Below are positions 8,536 through 16,909 of a DNA stretch of 64,000 nt, piece by piece. A program made the translations under genes and the position numbers. Numbering within the stretch: the first letter of the stretch is position 1; the number at the start of each line of letters is the position of its first letter. The stretch is from Nostoc calcicola FACHB-3891 (GTDB lineage Bacteria > Cyanobacteriota > Cyanobacteriia > Cyanobacteriales > Nostocaceae). The notes below the pieces were generated by a model. The model saw only the letters and a list, made by a program, of their open reading frames with translations, was not told the DNA's origin and did not search any database. The DNA lies in assembly GCF_014697355.1 (NCBI RefSeq), contig NZ_JACJRQ010000013.1:62001-126000 (forward strand). Direction: 5' to 3'.

Positions 8536-9861
8536 ATGGCTAACCGAGAAAACCGACCCAGCCTGCCGGAAGTACACCGCAGCATAAAAGTCCCCAATGG
8601 CAGCGGCTTTTGGCACAAACTGCTTGCCTATGCTGGGCCAGGGTATCTGGTTTCAGTTGGTTATATAGATCCTGGCAACTGGGCAACGGACATCGTTGGA
8701 GGGTCTAAATTTGGTTACACTCTGTTGACAGTGATCTTGCTGTCGAACCTGATGGCTATCTTGCTGCAATCGTTATGTGTACGCTTGGGTGTTGGTACAG
8801 GGCGAGATTTGGCGCAGGCTTGTCGGGACTATTTCAGTCCAAGAGTCAACTTTTGTTTATGGGTACTGTGTGAGATTGCCATTGCTGCTTGCGATCTAGC
8901 GGAACTTTTAGGCAGTGCGATCGCCCTGCAACTTTTATTCGGTATTCCCTTGGTATGGGGTGTGTGCATTACAGCACTGGATGTCCTGGTATTGCTATTG
9001 CTGCAAACTAAAGGCTTTCGCTATACAGAAGCCCTCGTAATAATGCTAGTGGTAACTGTAGGCATCTGTTTTACAGCAGAAATTCTGTTCTCTCGACCTG
9101 ATATGGGGGGGATTTTATTGGGATATCTGCCCAAGAGTGAAATTTTACAGAACCCAGAAATACTTTACATTGCCATAGGCATTTTAGGGGCAACAGTGAT
9201 GCCTCACAACTTATATTTACACTCTTCTATTGTGCAAACCCGTGATTGGCAACCGACTACTGAAAAAAGATGGGAAGCAATTAAGTTTGGCACAATTGAT
9301 TCAACTTTTGCTTTGTCATTAGCACTGTTTATCAACTCAGCGATTTTAATTGTCTCTGCCGCAACATTTCATTTTTCTGGTAATCAGAATGTGGCAGAAA
9401 TACAAGATGCTTACAAACTACTTTCACCATTGTTAGGCGTTAGTGCTGCTAGTGCCATCTTTGGGATTGCCTTACTTGCTTCTGGTCAAAGTTCAACATT
9501 GACTGCAACCTTAGCTGGGCAAATTGTTATGGAAGGTTTCTTAGAATTTCGCCTTCCGTCTTGGTTACGCCGTTTAATAACACGTCTGCTTGCCATTATT
9601 CCAGCGTTGATTACAATTACGATCTTTGGGGAACATAGTACAAGCCGCCTCATAGTTCTAAGTCAAGTTATTCTCAGTTTGCAGTTACCGTTTGCAGTGA
9701 TTCCTTTGGTGATGTTTACAAGTAACCCTCGCTTCATGGGAGAGTTTGTGAATCCTCTATGGCTAAAATTTATAGCTTGGCTAGTCGCTATTGTTATCGT
9801 CGGACTAAATGCTTGGTTACTATTACAAAGTACTTTAGGTTGGCTAGGTTTCAATCTCTAA
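8536..9861 (+). CDS. mntH: Nramp-family divalent metal transporter
   Basis: 441 residues, eleven or so membrane segments. Signature motifs: DPGNWATD in TM1 (about 46-53), which coordinates the metal, and MPHNLYLHSS in TM6, which supplies the other ligand region. Proton-coupled Mn2+/Fe2+ uptake is the family role. In a cyanobacterium manganese supply to photosystem II is the obvious use, but that is inference. Monocistronic, with an inverted repeat just downstream. Confidence 0.93.
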   Translation: MANRENRPSLPEVHRSIKVPNGSGFWHKLLAYAGPGYLVSVGYIDPGNWATDIVGGSKFGYTLLTVILLSNLMAILLQSLCVRLGVGTGRDLAQACRDYFSPRVNFCLWVLCEIAIAACDLAELLGSAIALQLLFGIPLVWGVCITALDVLVLLLLQTKGFRYTEALVIMLVVTVGICFTAEILFSRPDMGGILLGYLPKSEILQNPEILYIAIGILGATVMPHNLYLHSSIVQTRDWQPTTEKRWEAIKFGTIDSTFALSLALFINSAILIVSAATFHFSGNQNVAEIQDAYKLLSPLLGVSAASAIFGIALLASGQSSTLTATLAGQIVMEGFLEFRLPSWLRRLITRLLAIIPALITITIFGEHSTSRLIVLSQVILSLQLPFAVIPLVMFTSNPRFMGEFVNPLWLKFIAWLVAIVIVGLNAWLLLQSTLGWLGFNL

Positions 9862-9886
9862 TCTGTTTAAACAGCAAAACTCAAAG

Positions 9887-9948
9887 TTGTAAACTACCCC
9901 GACTATAGCGACAAAGCGAAGCGAGTCTTTTAGTGGGGTAGTTTACAA
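9887..9948. repeat. Perfect 14-bp inverted repeat after mntH
   Basis: TTGTAAACTACCCC (9887-9900) is mirrored exactly at 9935-9948. The loop itself contains a small GACT/AGTC stem. It starts 25 bp after the mntH stop. There is no U-tract, so it may be a repeat element rather than a classical terminator, though it could act as one. Confidence 0.7.
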
Positions 9949-9957
9949 ATGTCTAAC

Positions 9958-10063
9958 TACAGCAGTTTTGAATTGAATGGAATACACCCTTTGAAATTAA
10001 ACTATTGTAGGGGCGCACAGCTGTGCTACCCTACTGTGGTCTATTGAATTGCAAATTGCTATA
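9958..10063. mobile_element. MITE-like element, TACAGC TIR variant with palindromic core
   Basis: Left end TACAGCAGTTTTGAATTGAA, right end inverted TATAGCAATTTGCAATTCAA. The core at about 10008-10034 is the GTAGGGGCGCACAGCTGTGC type palindrome. It lies between mntH and the DUF2996 gene, starting about 200 bp upstream of the latter's start. Confidence 0.6.
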
Positions 10064-10164
10064 TATATAACTATGCGATTTGGAACTATGTCAAAATGAA
10101 AATACCCGATATCTCCAGGTGAGCGATCGCTCAATCAAGCAAGATTAAAGGATTGACCTGAGTA

Positions 10165-10779
10165 ATGGCAGAAGAACCGAATCACAATGAAGCGTCAGAA
10201 GTAGCTCCTAGCACTGTTGACAAGCAGGCTCCCAGTGTCGCCGAAGAGAACGCTCCGAGTACAAACTCACCCGAAGCGACAGACATCCCTACTGCCAACA
10301 CGCCAGATCCTAAACCAGCTGCGGCCTCAACTAAGCGAGAAAAACCCGCCGCCGCAGGAGAAGAAAAACCCGCCGCCGCCAAAGCCGCCAAAAAGGAAAA
10401 AGCCCCATCTGTTGAAGATAAACCATTTGTACAGTTTATTGAGCAAGACTACTTGCCAGCTTTACAAAAAGCGATCGCTCAACAAGGTGTCCAAGATTTA
10501 CAAGTCGCTTTTGCCAAGCAAAAAGTGCCAATCAAGGGTTTTGAATCCGCTGAAGAATCCTGGCAAGTTGTCGGCAGTTGGCAAAACGGGGCGTACAATT
10601 TTAATCTGTATTTCCCTGAAGAAGATATTCAAGGGAAAAAAGGTTTTTCTTGTAATGAAGGCAAAAAACCCAGCACCCTTGAGTCATTCTTAATCGATGA
10701 ACGCAAAACTACACTAGACCTATTAGTATTTGGTCTAGTGCAGCGTTTAGACGGTCAAAAGTGGCTAGGTAGAAATTAG
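10165..10779 (+). CDS. DUF2996-type conserved cyanobacterial protein
   Basis: 204 residues. The first ~85 are low-complexity Pro/Ala/Glu/Lys-rich sequence with an EKPAAA..EEKPAAAKAAKKEKAP repeat and are probably disordered. The C-terminal ~120 residues look like the cyanobacterial DUF2996 domain (FVQFIEQDYLPALQKAI... to the DLLVFGLVQRL end). No enzymatic motif. Cytoplasmic; function unknown. Starts at an ATG; monocistronic. Family name is from memory of the domain pattern. Confidence 0.7.
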   Translation: MAEEPNHNEASEVAPSTVDKQAPSVAEENAPSTNSPEATDIPTANTPDPKPAAASTKREKPAAAGEEKPAAAKAAKKEKAPSVEDKPFVQFIEQDYLPALQKAIAQQGVQDLQVAFAKQKVPIKGFESAEESWQVVGSWQNGAYNFNLYFPEEDIQGKKGFSCNEGKKPSTLESFLIDERKTTLDLLVFGLVQRLDGQKWLGRN

Positions 10780-10789
10780 TCAATCAATT

Positions 10790-10857
10790 TTGGATTTTAG
10801 ATTTTAGATTTTAGATTTTTGTTTCAATCCAAAATCCAAAATCCAAAATCTAAAATG
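10790..10857. repeat. GATTTTA/GGATTTT heptamer hairpin
   Basis: Tandem GATTTTA units are followed by their complement (CCAAAAT/TCTAAAA), giving a long A/T hairpin between two convergent genes. It may work as a bidirectional transcription stop. A similar block is at 24507-24602 and a half-copy at 8368-8396. Confidence 0.8.
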
Positions 10858-10862
10858 AACAA

Positions 10863-11360
10863 TTAAAGTTCATGGAAATGATAGATAACGGCTCCAGTAA
10901 TGGGGTCGTTATCAATTTTTACATATCCCGATTTATACATCTCTTTAAGAGTATTTTCTACTTCGGCAAAGCTAGCTCCCGTACCTTTCACCCCTTGAGT
11001 GACAGTGAGAGTCCCACCCTTGCTTTCCGCCACTTCAATGAGTTTAATCATGAGTTGATTACCAGTTGGGCGGTGAACTTGAGAGGCGATCGCCGCAGGT
11101 TGATTTAAAGGTACACCAAACGGAGATACACCTGCTTTTAGTTTCAGCTTGGCCTCGTATTCGTCAACCATACCAGGGATGAGAAGCAAATCCACAGCCT
11201 GTCCGATATAAAACAAACCAAAAGTACACAGCCATAACAATCCCGTCCCGATCTTGCCATTGTATAAGCGGTGTAGCCCCCCCAAGCCAAAAAATCCGAC
11301 TCCACACAAGATGTAAGAGACAAGAAGTCGGTCTTTATGCTGATTGTTTTCAGGATTCAT
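10863..11360 (-). CDS. TM2-domain membrane protein
   Basis: 165 residues. The TM2 domain covers about 10-65: two membrane helices joined by the GGLHRLYNGKIGTGLLW turn, then FYIGQAVDLLLIP. The C-terminal ~75 residues look like a small winged-helix-type fold (LMIKLIEVAESKGGTLTVTQGV...VENTLKEMYKSGYVKID), soluble and probably cytoplasmic. Function unknown. Convergent with the DUF2996 gene. Confidence 0.85.
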   Translation of the reverse strand: MNPENNQHKDRLLVSYILCGVGFFGLGGLHRLYNGKIGTGLLWLCTFGLFYIGQAVDLLLIPGMVDEYEAKLKLKAGVSPFGVPLNQPAAIASQVHRPTGNQLMIKLIEVAESKGGTLTVTQGVKGTGASFAEVENTLKEMYKSGYVKIDNDPITGAVIYHFHEL

Positions 11361-12112
11361 CTTGTTGTTAACCCTTTGGATTTGCTCTTGTTGTCTAAAA
11401 TGGTTCTCCCATACTGTCTTATTTGAGATCGGTATGGATAGCTAGGCTCATATCTTGCACCAGTTATTTAATGACAATTTTTGTAGTTTGGCACTGCTGA
11501 ATATCTGCTTAACCCCTGATTTTTCTGTTGTCGAGAGTGCCTTGTCTACGGTTATTAATGGTGGTGCAAGTTCTGGAGTAAAGTCATTAGAAGTATTTAC
11601 TAATCGTGGCAATCATGGATTATTAATTTTAAGATGAGCAACTTATTGATAAGACCTTCTTATTTATTGTAGTCAGAAATACGGAAAATTACTCTGATAG
11701 TACTAAGCACCTCCAAGTCCCATGCCAGTTATTTGAAGTCAGGGAACCAAACGCCAAAGCACTGGCTGGACTATACAGACAAAACCCACCTCCATAGGTT
11801 TCAAATTGCTGGACTTTGCAGAGCTAAAAAGAGTTTGTGTGCAACATGAACCGTCATTTCTAATCGCCTGGACTAGGCGCAATATCTCAGTTTGCCCATG
11901 TTAATTTGACTACCGATCGCCCATTATCAATTCCGCAAAACTGGAATTATTGTTGCAACTCTTAATGTTTTGCTTACTTTTTTCTCACCCGTACCTTGGT
12001 AGACTGAACTTTATACAAATGAATTATTTGTCGGCTGTCGAGCGTTGCCAGAGCATTATCCTTGGCTTTCTGGTGTACTCAAGATAATAAAGACACTCAT
12101 TGCAATCAAGAC
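11361..12112. other. 752-bp region upstream of acsF
   Basis: No convincing gene. Positions 11449-11464 carry TCATATCTTGCACCA, the terminal repeat seen at the element ending near 35885; a weaker inverted match lies near 11568-11578, so a degraded element may be present. The remainder presumably holds the acsF promoter and leader, but no sites could be assigned. Confidence 0.5.
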
Positions 12113-13189
12113 ATGGTAGATTCCCTCAAAAAACCAGGCTTTGAAGAAATACGGCCAGGAATTAAAGTCCCGGCAAAAGAAACCCTGTTAACACCTCGGT
12201 TTTATACTACCGATTTTGATGAAATGGCGCGGATGGATATCTCCGTCAACGAAGACGAGTTAAGAGCCATTCTCGACGAGTTTCGCGCTGACTACAACCG
12301 CCATCACTTCGTTCGGGATGCCGAGTTTGAACAATCCTGGGATCATATTGACGGAGAAACTCGCCGGTTGTTCGTTGAATTTCTAGAACGTTCCTGTACA
12401 GCAGAGTTCTCTGGATTTTTGCTGTACAAAGAACTCGGTCGTCGCTTGAAAGACAAAAGCCCCGTCTTGGCAGAATGCTTTAACCTGATGTCACGTGATG
12501 AAGCACGTCACGCTGGCTTTTTGAATAAAGCTATGTCTGACTTTAATCTGTCCCTAGATTTAGGGTTTTTGACTAAGAGCCGCAATTATACCTTCTTTAA
12601 ACCGAAATTTATCTTCTACGCTACTTATCTTTCTGAAAAGATTGGTTATTGGCGCTATATCACCATTTATCGCCATTTAGAAGCACATCCCGAAGACCGG
12701 ATTTATCCGATTTTCCGGTTCTTTGAAAACTGGTGTCAAGATGAAAACCGTCACGGTGATTTCTTCGATGCGGTGATGAAATCCCAACCGCAAATGCTGA
12801 ATGATTGGAAGGCACGGCTATGGAGTCGCTTCTTCTTGTTATCGGTGTTTGTGACAATGTATCTCAATGACATCCAACGTAAGGACTTTTATGCAACCCT
12901 TGGGCTGGATGCGCGAGAATACGACATCCATGTAATTAAGAAGACCAACGAAACCGCAGGTAGAGTCTTCCCGCTGATGCTGGATGTGGAAAATCCAGAG
13001 TTTTATGGACGGTTGGACACTTGTATCAGCAATAATGAGAAGCTGAATGCGATCGCTAACTCTAACACTCCCAAATTCCTGCAATTCTTCCAAAAACTGC
13101 CGCTTTACATCTCCAATGGCTGGCAGTTATTAAAACTGTACTTGATGAAACCCATTGATGCTGCATCTGCTCAAGGCGCAGTTCGTTAA
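12113..13189 (+). CDS. acsF: Mg-protoporphyrin IX monomethyl ester oxidative cyclase (aerobic)
   Basis: 358 residues from the ATG at 12113, the usual family length. A TTG 17 codons upstream is in frame but unneeded. Diiron enzyme that forms the isocyclic ring of chlorophyll at the thylakoid membrane. Diiron ligands are visible in EARHAGFL and [10 protein letters not shown], separated as in ferritin-like diiron proteins; the N-terminal [17 protein letters not shown] block is also characteristic. Monocistronic, closed by a strong terminator. Confidence 0.96.
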   Translation: MVDSLKKPGFEEIRPGIKVPAKETLLTPRFYTTDFDEMARMDISVNEDELRAILDEFRADYNRHHFVRDAEFEQSWDHIDGETRRLFVEFLERSCTAEFSGFLLYKELGRRLKDKSPVLAECFNLMSRDEARHAGFLNKAMSDFNLSLDLGFLTKSRNYTFFKPKFIFYATYLSEKIGYWRYITIYRHLEAHPEDRIYPIFRFFENWCQDENRHGDFFDAVMKSQPQMLNDWKARLWSRFFLLSVFVTMYLNDIQRKDFYATLGLDAREYDIHVIKKTNETAGRVFPLMLDVENPEFYGRLDTCISNNEKLNAIANSNTPKFLQFFQKLPLYISNGWQLLKLYLMKPIDAASAQGAVR

Positions 13190-13214
13190 GTCATAACAGT
13201 TTTGTGAAAGCTTT

Positions 13215-13248
13215 AGTGGTTCTGTTAATTGCAGAACCACTTTTTTTT
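13215..13248 (+). terminator. Rho-independent terminator of acsF
   Basis: Stem AGTGGTTCTG/CAGAACCACT with a 7-nt loop, followed by a run of eight T. It begins 25 bp after the acsF stop. Confidence 0.93.
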
Positions 13249-13334
13249 GCTCAAAAATAGTACCCTCAGGGGTACTATTCGTCAATAGGTTTCAGCAGTT
13301 ACGTTAGATGTGTAGTTTTGCTGTAAGCAAATAT

Positions 13335-14222
13335 ATGACAGACATATCCAACGGAATTGAAATCATCAGAAGAGTCAAACCAACTCTAGTCTCAACCTTT
13401 GAGTTGCTAGTAAAGGCAATTACACCCGTTACCGCTCCTGGAACTGAAGCAGTTGCTCGTACTGTTGTCCAAGGTTACTTTTTGACCATTGCCAATACTA
13501 GCAACTCAAATATCGCAGTCACGTTGCAATTTACTGCAACGACTCCAGAGTTAAACTTAGACGACACAGTGGTGATTCAAGATGTCACCGTAGACAATGA
13601 ATTTCAAGAGCTAGTAGCCACACCCGATCCCAGAAAATTCACTTACTCTCTGAAAATTCCTGCCAATGATACCGCTTTGGTTACCTTATTACCTGATGTT
13701 ACCAAAACAGAAATCATCAAAGCAGCAAAATTAGAGATTCGTGGATATGTGGAAATTTCTCTGATCTCTGCTTCTGACTCAACTCCAGTTAACCTGCTGT
13801 TGACACCTGAACATAGAGGTACATTCCTACCCCAAAACTTATTAACATCTCGTTCTCCTCTTGACTTCGATCAATTGGCGTATTCTCTGCCCACATCTAC
13901 TGGTGGAAGCTTGTTTACCCTTACAGCACCAGTTTTTAAAATTGCCAAAGAACTGAAGATTGAAGTTAAAGAATTCGAGAAAGTTCAGAAAGATAAAGAC
14001 TTCGAGAAACTTCAGGTTGAAAAAGTCGCTGAGATAAATCAAGTTGAAAGTCTGGCTTCAGGAGATGGTGCAAATGACCTACGGCAGCTAATTGGTTTGA
14101 TGGCTCAACGTCTCGATCAAATAGAACAACGCACGGCAAATGGGCAAAATGGACAATCTTTCATCCAAGCCAAAGAACGCCCAAATGTTGGTCAACAAGT
14201 AGTTAATCAACCAAGGAATTAA
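13335..14222 (+). CDS. Unknown protein: beta-rich N-domain plus C-terminal coiled coil (first gene of ATP-grasp unit)
   Basis: 295 residues from the ATG at 13335; an in-frame ATG at 13308 would add nine. Residues 1-200 show alternating hydrophobic strands with many Thr/Val/Asn (YFLTIANTSNSNIAVTLQF...), like a beta-sandwich. Residues 210-270 are charged and heptad-like (KEFEKVQKDKDFEKLQVEKV, then LRQLIGLMAQRLDQIEQR), predicting a coiled coil. No signal peptide. It precedes the next gene by only 6 bp, so the three genes form one transcription unit. I do not recognise the family; it could be a structural partner or a substrate of the ATP-grasp enzyme downstream, which is inference. Confidence 0.75.
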   Translation: MTDISNGIEIIRRVKPTLVSTFELLVKAITPVTAPGTEAVARTVVQGYFLTIANTSNSNIAVTLQFTATTPELNLDDTVVIQDVTVDNEFQELVATPDPRKFTYSLKIPANDTALVTLLPDVTKTEIIKAAKLEIRGYVEISLISASDSTPVNLLLTPEHRGTFLPQNLLTSRSPLDFDQLAYSLPTSTGGSLFTLTAPVFKIAKELKIEVKEFEKVQKDKDFEKLQVEKVAEINQVESLASGDGANDLRQLIGLMAQRLDQIEQRTANGQNGQSFIQAKERPNVGQQVVNQPRN

Positions 14223-14228
14223 GCAAGG

Positions 14229-15005
14229 GTGTTAGTTGTTGTCGCCAGTCGCCATGACAAAGCCGCCGAGGCGCTGGTTGCTAATTGGTCGGCTTATGGT
14301 GCCAGCCTCCTGACACCTGAAGATTTGTCAGTGGCTGGATGGCGACACTATGTGAGGGGTGGGGGAGATGGGGGAGATGGGGGAGATGAGGGAGAAACAT
14401 CTTCCTCATCCCCCTCATCCCCCTCATCCCCCTCATCCTCCTCAGCAGTGGTAGGTGGAGTTACAATTGGTCTCGATCAAATCACCGGCGTTTTAACTCG
14501 CCTACCTTCCATTTTTGAACAGGAACTTCTGCACATCATTCCTGAAGACCGGGGATATGTGGCTGCGGAAATGAATGCATTTTTAATTTCTTGGTTGTCC
14601 AGTTTAAAATGTCCAGTCTTGAATAGACCAACCCCAACATATTTATTAGGGCCTGCTTGGCGACCCGAACAGTGGGTTTATGCAGCTGCTCAATTGGGTA
14701 TTCCAGTACGTCCGGTGCGACGGCAAAGTTCATTGTTGGCTAGTGTGCGTCCCCAGGTGATGGAAAAACCTGCGGTAAAAGTGACAGTAGTGGGCGATCG
14801 CTGTTTGGGTGAAGTCGAAAAACTTCTAGCATCTCACGCCAGACGCCTCGCTGATGCTGCTCAAGTTGATTTGTTAACTGTTAACTTTAGCAGCAGCGAA
14901 TCCTCAGCAGAGCTTTTGGGCGCTGACTTGTGGGCTGATATATCTGCACCAAATGTAGCCGATGCCATACTTGAGTTTTTGAGTGGAGGTCATGCCAAAT
15001 GCTAA
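14229..15005 (+). CDS. ATP-grasp-like protein without a recognisable catalytic centre (second gene of unit)
   Basis: 258 residues, GTG start at 14229. The layout mirrors the next gene. A short Rossmann-like N-terminus comes first. The stretch 'GVLTRLPSIFEQ...LKCPVLNRPTPTYLLGPAWRPEQWVYAAAQLGIPV' parallels its 'YLRPYDSRRLPQ...FVINRPSAM...KPYQLEQIRSLGFKVP', and the end '(V)DLLTVNF...LLGADLWADISAPNVADAILEFLSGG' parallels its 'CGIDL...FEVNPSPGF...RAIALLLAG'. The central ATP-binding part is missing and the Glu/Asn metal ligands of the EVNPSPGF motif are replaced. Residues about 43-70 are a Gly/Asp then Ser/Pro low-complexity insert encoded by a DNA inverted repeat. The stop overlaps the next start by 7 bp. 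Confidence 0.7.
   Translation: MLVVVASRHDKAAEALVANWSAYGASLLTPEDLSVAGWRHYVRGGGDGGDGGDEGETSSSSPSSPSSPSSSSAVVGGVTIGLDQITGVLTRLPSIFEQELLHIIPEDRGYVAAEMNAFLISWLSSLKCPVLNRPTPTYLLGPAWRPEQWVYAAAQLGIPVRPVRRQSSLLASVRPQVMEKPAVKVTVVGDRCLGEVEKLLASHARRLADAAQVDLLTVNFSSSESSAELLGADLWADISAPNVADAILEFLSGGHAKC
14355..14445. repeat. In-frame purine/pyrimidine inverted repeat inside a gene
   Basis: Tandem GGGGGAGAT units followed by tandem TCCCCCTCA units, able to form a hairpin. Such tracts are normally intergenic in this window. Here it lies in frame and encodes the GGDGGDGGD / SSPSSPSSP segment. Confidence 0.9.
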
Positions 15006-15940
15006 TTTTATTGTGGGGTATTTCCGAAGAATCTCCCTTAGCAGCAGTCCACTCAGAACTAACTCGGCTGGGTATACCTACAGTATTTCTTGACCAACGA
15101 GATATTTTAGATACTAAAATCGAACTTTCTGTAGGCGATACCTCACAATTTCCAGTTCAAGGCGAAATTCGTACTTGGTATCAAAAAATAAATTTAAGTG
15201 AAATTACCGCAGCCTATCTCCGTCCTTATGACTCGCGCCGCCTTCCCCAAATTGCCCAAGCTGGCGTAAATAGTCCAGCTTGGCAACATGCGATCGCAGT
15301 TGATGATGCTTTGATGTGTTGGTCAGAAATTACACCCGCATTTGTCATCAACCGTCCGTCAGCGATGGCTGCTAACGGTTGCAAACCTTACCAACTAGAA
15401 CAAATTCGATCGCTAGGCTTTAAAGTTCCCAAAACCCTTGTGACCACAGATCCCGAAGCTGTGCGAGCTTTTTGGCAACATCACGGCAATGTCATTTATA
15501 AATCAATTAGTGGTATCCGTAGCAAAGTATCGCGTTTGGGAGCTGAACATTTAGAGCGACTGGAAAATGTATCTTGGTGTCCGACTCAGTTCCAGGAGTA
15601 CATAGCTGGTAGAGATTATCGCGTCCATGTCGTAGGTACAGAGATTTTCGCCAGCGAGGTAATTTCCCAAGCTGATGATTATCGCTACGCTGCACAGGAG
15701 GACGAATCTACAGAAATTCGTGCTTGTCATCTACCTGAAGAAGTAGAACAGCAGTGTAGAGTATTGGCAAAAGCGATAAATTTACCTCTTTGCGGCATTG
15801 ATTTGCGCCGCACACCTGGAGGTGAATGGTATTGCTTTGAAGTTAATCCATCGCCTGGGTTTACTTATTACCAACAGTTTACAGGTCAGGGGATTAGTAG
15901 AGCGATCGCTCTTTTGCTAGCAGGAGAAAATCGAATTTGA
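14999..15940 (+). CDS. RimK-like ATP-grasp ligase (third gene of unit)
   Basis: 313 residues. A pre-ATP-grasp domain (1-110) is followed by an ATP-grasp fold. Visible: the nucleotide-lid lysine in VIYKSISGIRSKV (about 164-176), the FQEYIAGRDYRVHVVG strand (about 197-212), and the C-terminal metal/ATP motif CGIDLRRTPGGEWYCFEVNPSPGF with Asp, Glu and Asn ligands. The family forms carboxylate-amine or carboxylate-thiol bonds (RimK, glutathione synthetase, microviridin ligases). No RiPP precursor or transporter is next to it. ATG at 14999 overlaps the previous stop, so translation is probably coupled. Enzyme class firm; substrate unknown. Confidence 0.88.
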   Translation: MLILLWGISEESPLAAVHSELTRLGIPTVFLDQRDILDTKIELSVGDTSQFPVQGEIRTWYQKINLSEITAAYLRPYDSRRLPQIAQAGVNSPAWQHAIAVDDALMCWSEITPAFVINRPSAMAANGCKPYQLEQIRSLGFKVPKTLVTTDPEAVRAFWQHHGNVIYKSISGIRSKVSRLGAEHLERLENVSWCPTQFQEYIAGRDYRVHVVGTEIFASEVISQADDYRYAAQEDESTEIRACHLPEEVEQQCRVLAKAINLPLCGIDLRRTPGGEWYCFEVNPSPGFTYYQQFTGQGISRAIALLLAGENRI

Positions 15941-16057
15941 TTTTAATTGTTGCTTCCCACACATGACACCCATGTACCTAACCGTGGTGGAAAAGCTGTC
16001 CGCATTCTCCTAGATTCGAGATAATATTTCTATGATTCGTGCGATTCTCTATCATCT

Positions 16058-16684
16058 ATGACTCAAGCCATACCCAAGCTAGTAACCTTTGAGGAATTCG
16101 TCGATTGGCTACCCGAAAATACTGAAGTACGCTACGAACTGCATAACGGAGACATTGTTGAGATGGCGCAACCAGTGGGGGAACATGAAGAAGTTAAAGG
16201 GTTTTTAGGTATTGAAATTCCTTTTGAAATCAAACGTCTCGGACTCCCCTACATTGTCCCTAATCAAGCCATAGTTAGACCTCTGGAAAAAGATTCTGGT
16301 TATTTTCCCGATGTGTTGGTGCTAAATCGTGCAAATCTTGCAAATGAACCATTATGGAAAAAAGAATCTATTGTCAGTTTAGCTGCATCAATACCTTTGG
16401 TAATTGAAGTTGTATCAACTAACTGGCGGGACGATTACCACTTGAAATATGCTGATTATGAAGAGATGGGTATCCCCGAATACTGGATTGTCGATTATGC
16501 GGCATTAGGTGGACGCAATTTTATCGGTAATCCCAAACAACCGACAATCTTAGTTTGTAACTTAGTGGATGGAGAATATCAGATCGGTAAGTTTCGAGAT
16601 AGCGATCGCATTATCTCCCAAACTTTTCCCGAATTGAATCTCACCCCAACCCAGATTTTTGAAGCTGGTTTGGTTAGTTCGTAA
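16058..16684 (+). CDS. Uma2-family (DUF820) putative endonuclease
   Basis: 208 residues. Typical order: TFEEFVDWLPENT, YELHNGDIVEM (Glu/Asp), FPDVLVL (Asp), LVIEVVSTNWRDDYHLKYADYEEMGIPEYWIVDY. The PD-(D/E)xK-like catalytic set is Asp in PDVLV and Glu in IEVVS, with K/Y in the next helix. The family is hugely expanded in cyanobacteria and of unproven biological role. Monocistronic. Confidence 0.9.
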   Translation: MTQAIPKLVTFEEFVDWLPENTEVRYELHNGDIVEMAQPVGEHEEVKGFLGIEIPFEIKRLGLPYIVPNQAIVRPLEKDSGYFPDVLVLNRANLANEPLWKKESIVSLAASIPLVIEVVSTNWRDDYHLKYADYEEMGIPEYWIVDYAALGGRNFIGNPKQPTILVCNLVDGEYQIGKFRDSDRIISQTFPELNLTPTQIFEAGLVSS

Positions 16685-16708
16685 TTCGTAATTCGTAATT
16701 CATAATTT
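16681..16708. repeat. TAATTCG heptamer repeat
   Basis: Four units of taattcg/taattca immediately after the Uma2 stop codon. The same unit flanks the geosmin synthase gene downstream (54376-54412 and 54500-54537). Confidence 0.75.
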
Positions 16709-16807
16709 TTATACGGCAAGTGTTTGATTTATTTGAAATGGGTGATTCATCCATACAGGCTAGACCACCAAATCGAAATTTTAGTGGCGGACTTAAACCC
16801 GTCTATT

Positions 16808-16892
16808 CAGATCTTGCACCTCTACGTACAATCCCAGGTAGGGTAGCACAGCTGTGCTACCCTACAACGTGGTCTATTTACCTGAAAAATGT
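16808..16892. repeat. Degraded inverted-repeat element with palindromic core
   Basis: CAGATCTTGCACC (16808-16820), the end motif of the element at 35664, is followed by the palindrome GGTAGGGTAGCACAGC/TGTGCTACCCTAC (about 16836-16865) and the tail ttacctgaaaaatgttgta, which is the right end of the TACAGC family. It looks like a mosaic of two element types. Confidence 0.5.
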
Positions 16893-16909
16893 TGTAAAAG
16901 CAATTCAAA

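Noticed and set aside
11455-11637. 60-codon plus-strand ORF
   Set aside because: Begins inside the TCATATCTTGCACCA terminal repeat, no homology signal, poor start context.
14355-14445. The G/A-rich tract in the ATP-grasp unit as a frameshift or pseudogene mark
   Set aside because: The reading frame is open on both sides and conserved blocks continue in the same frame, so it is an in-frame insertion.
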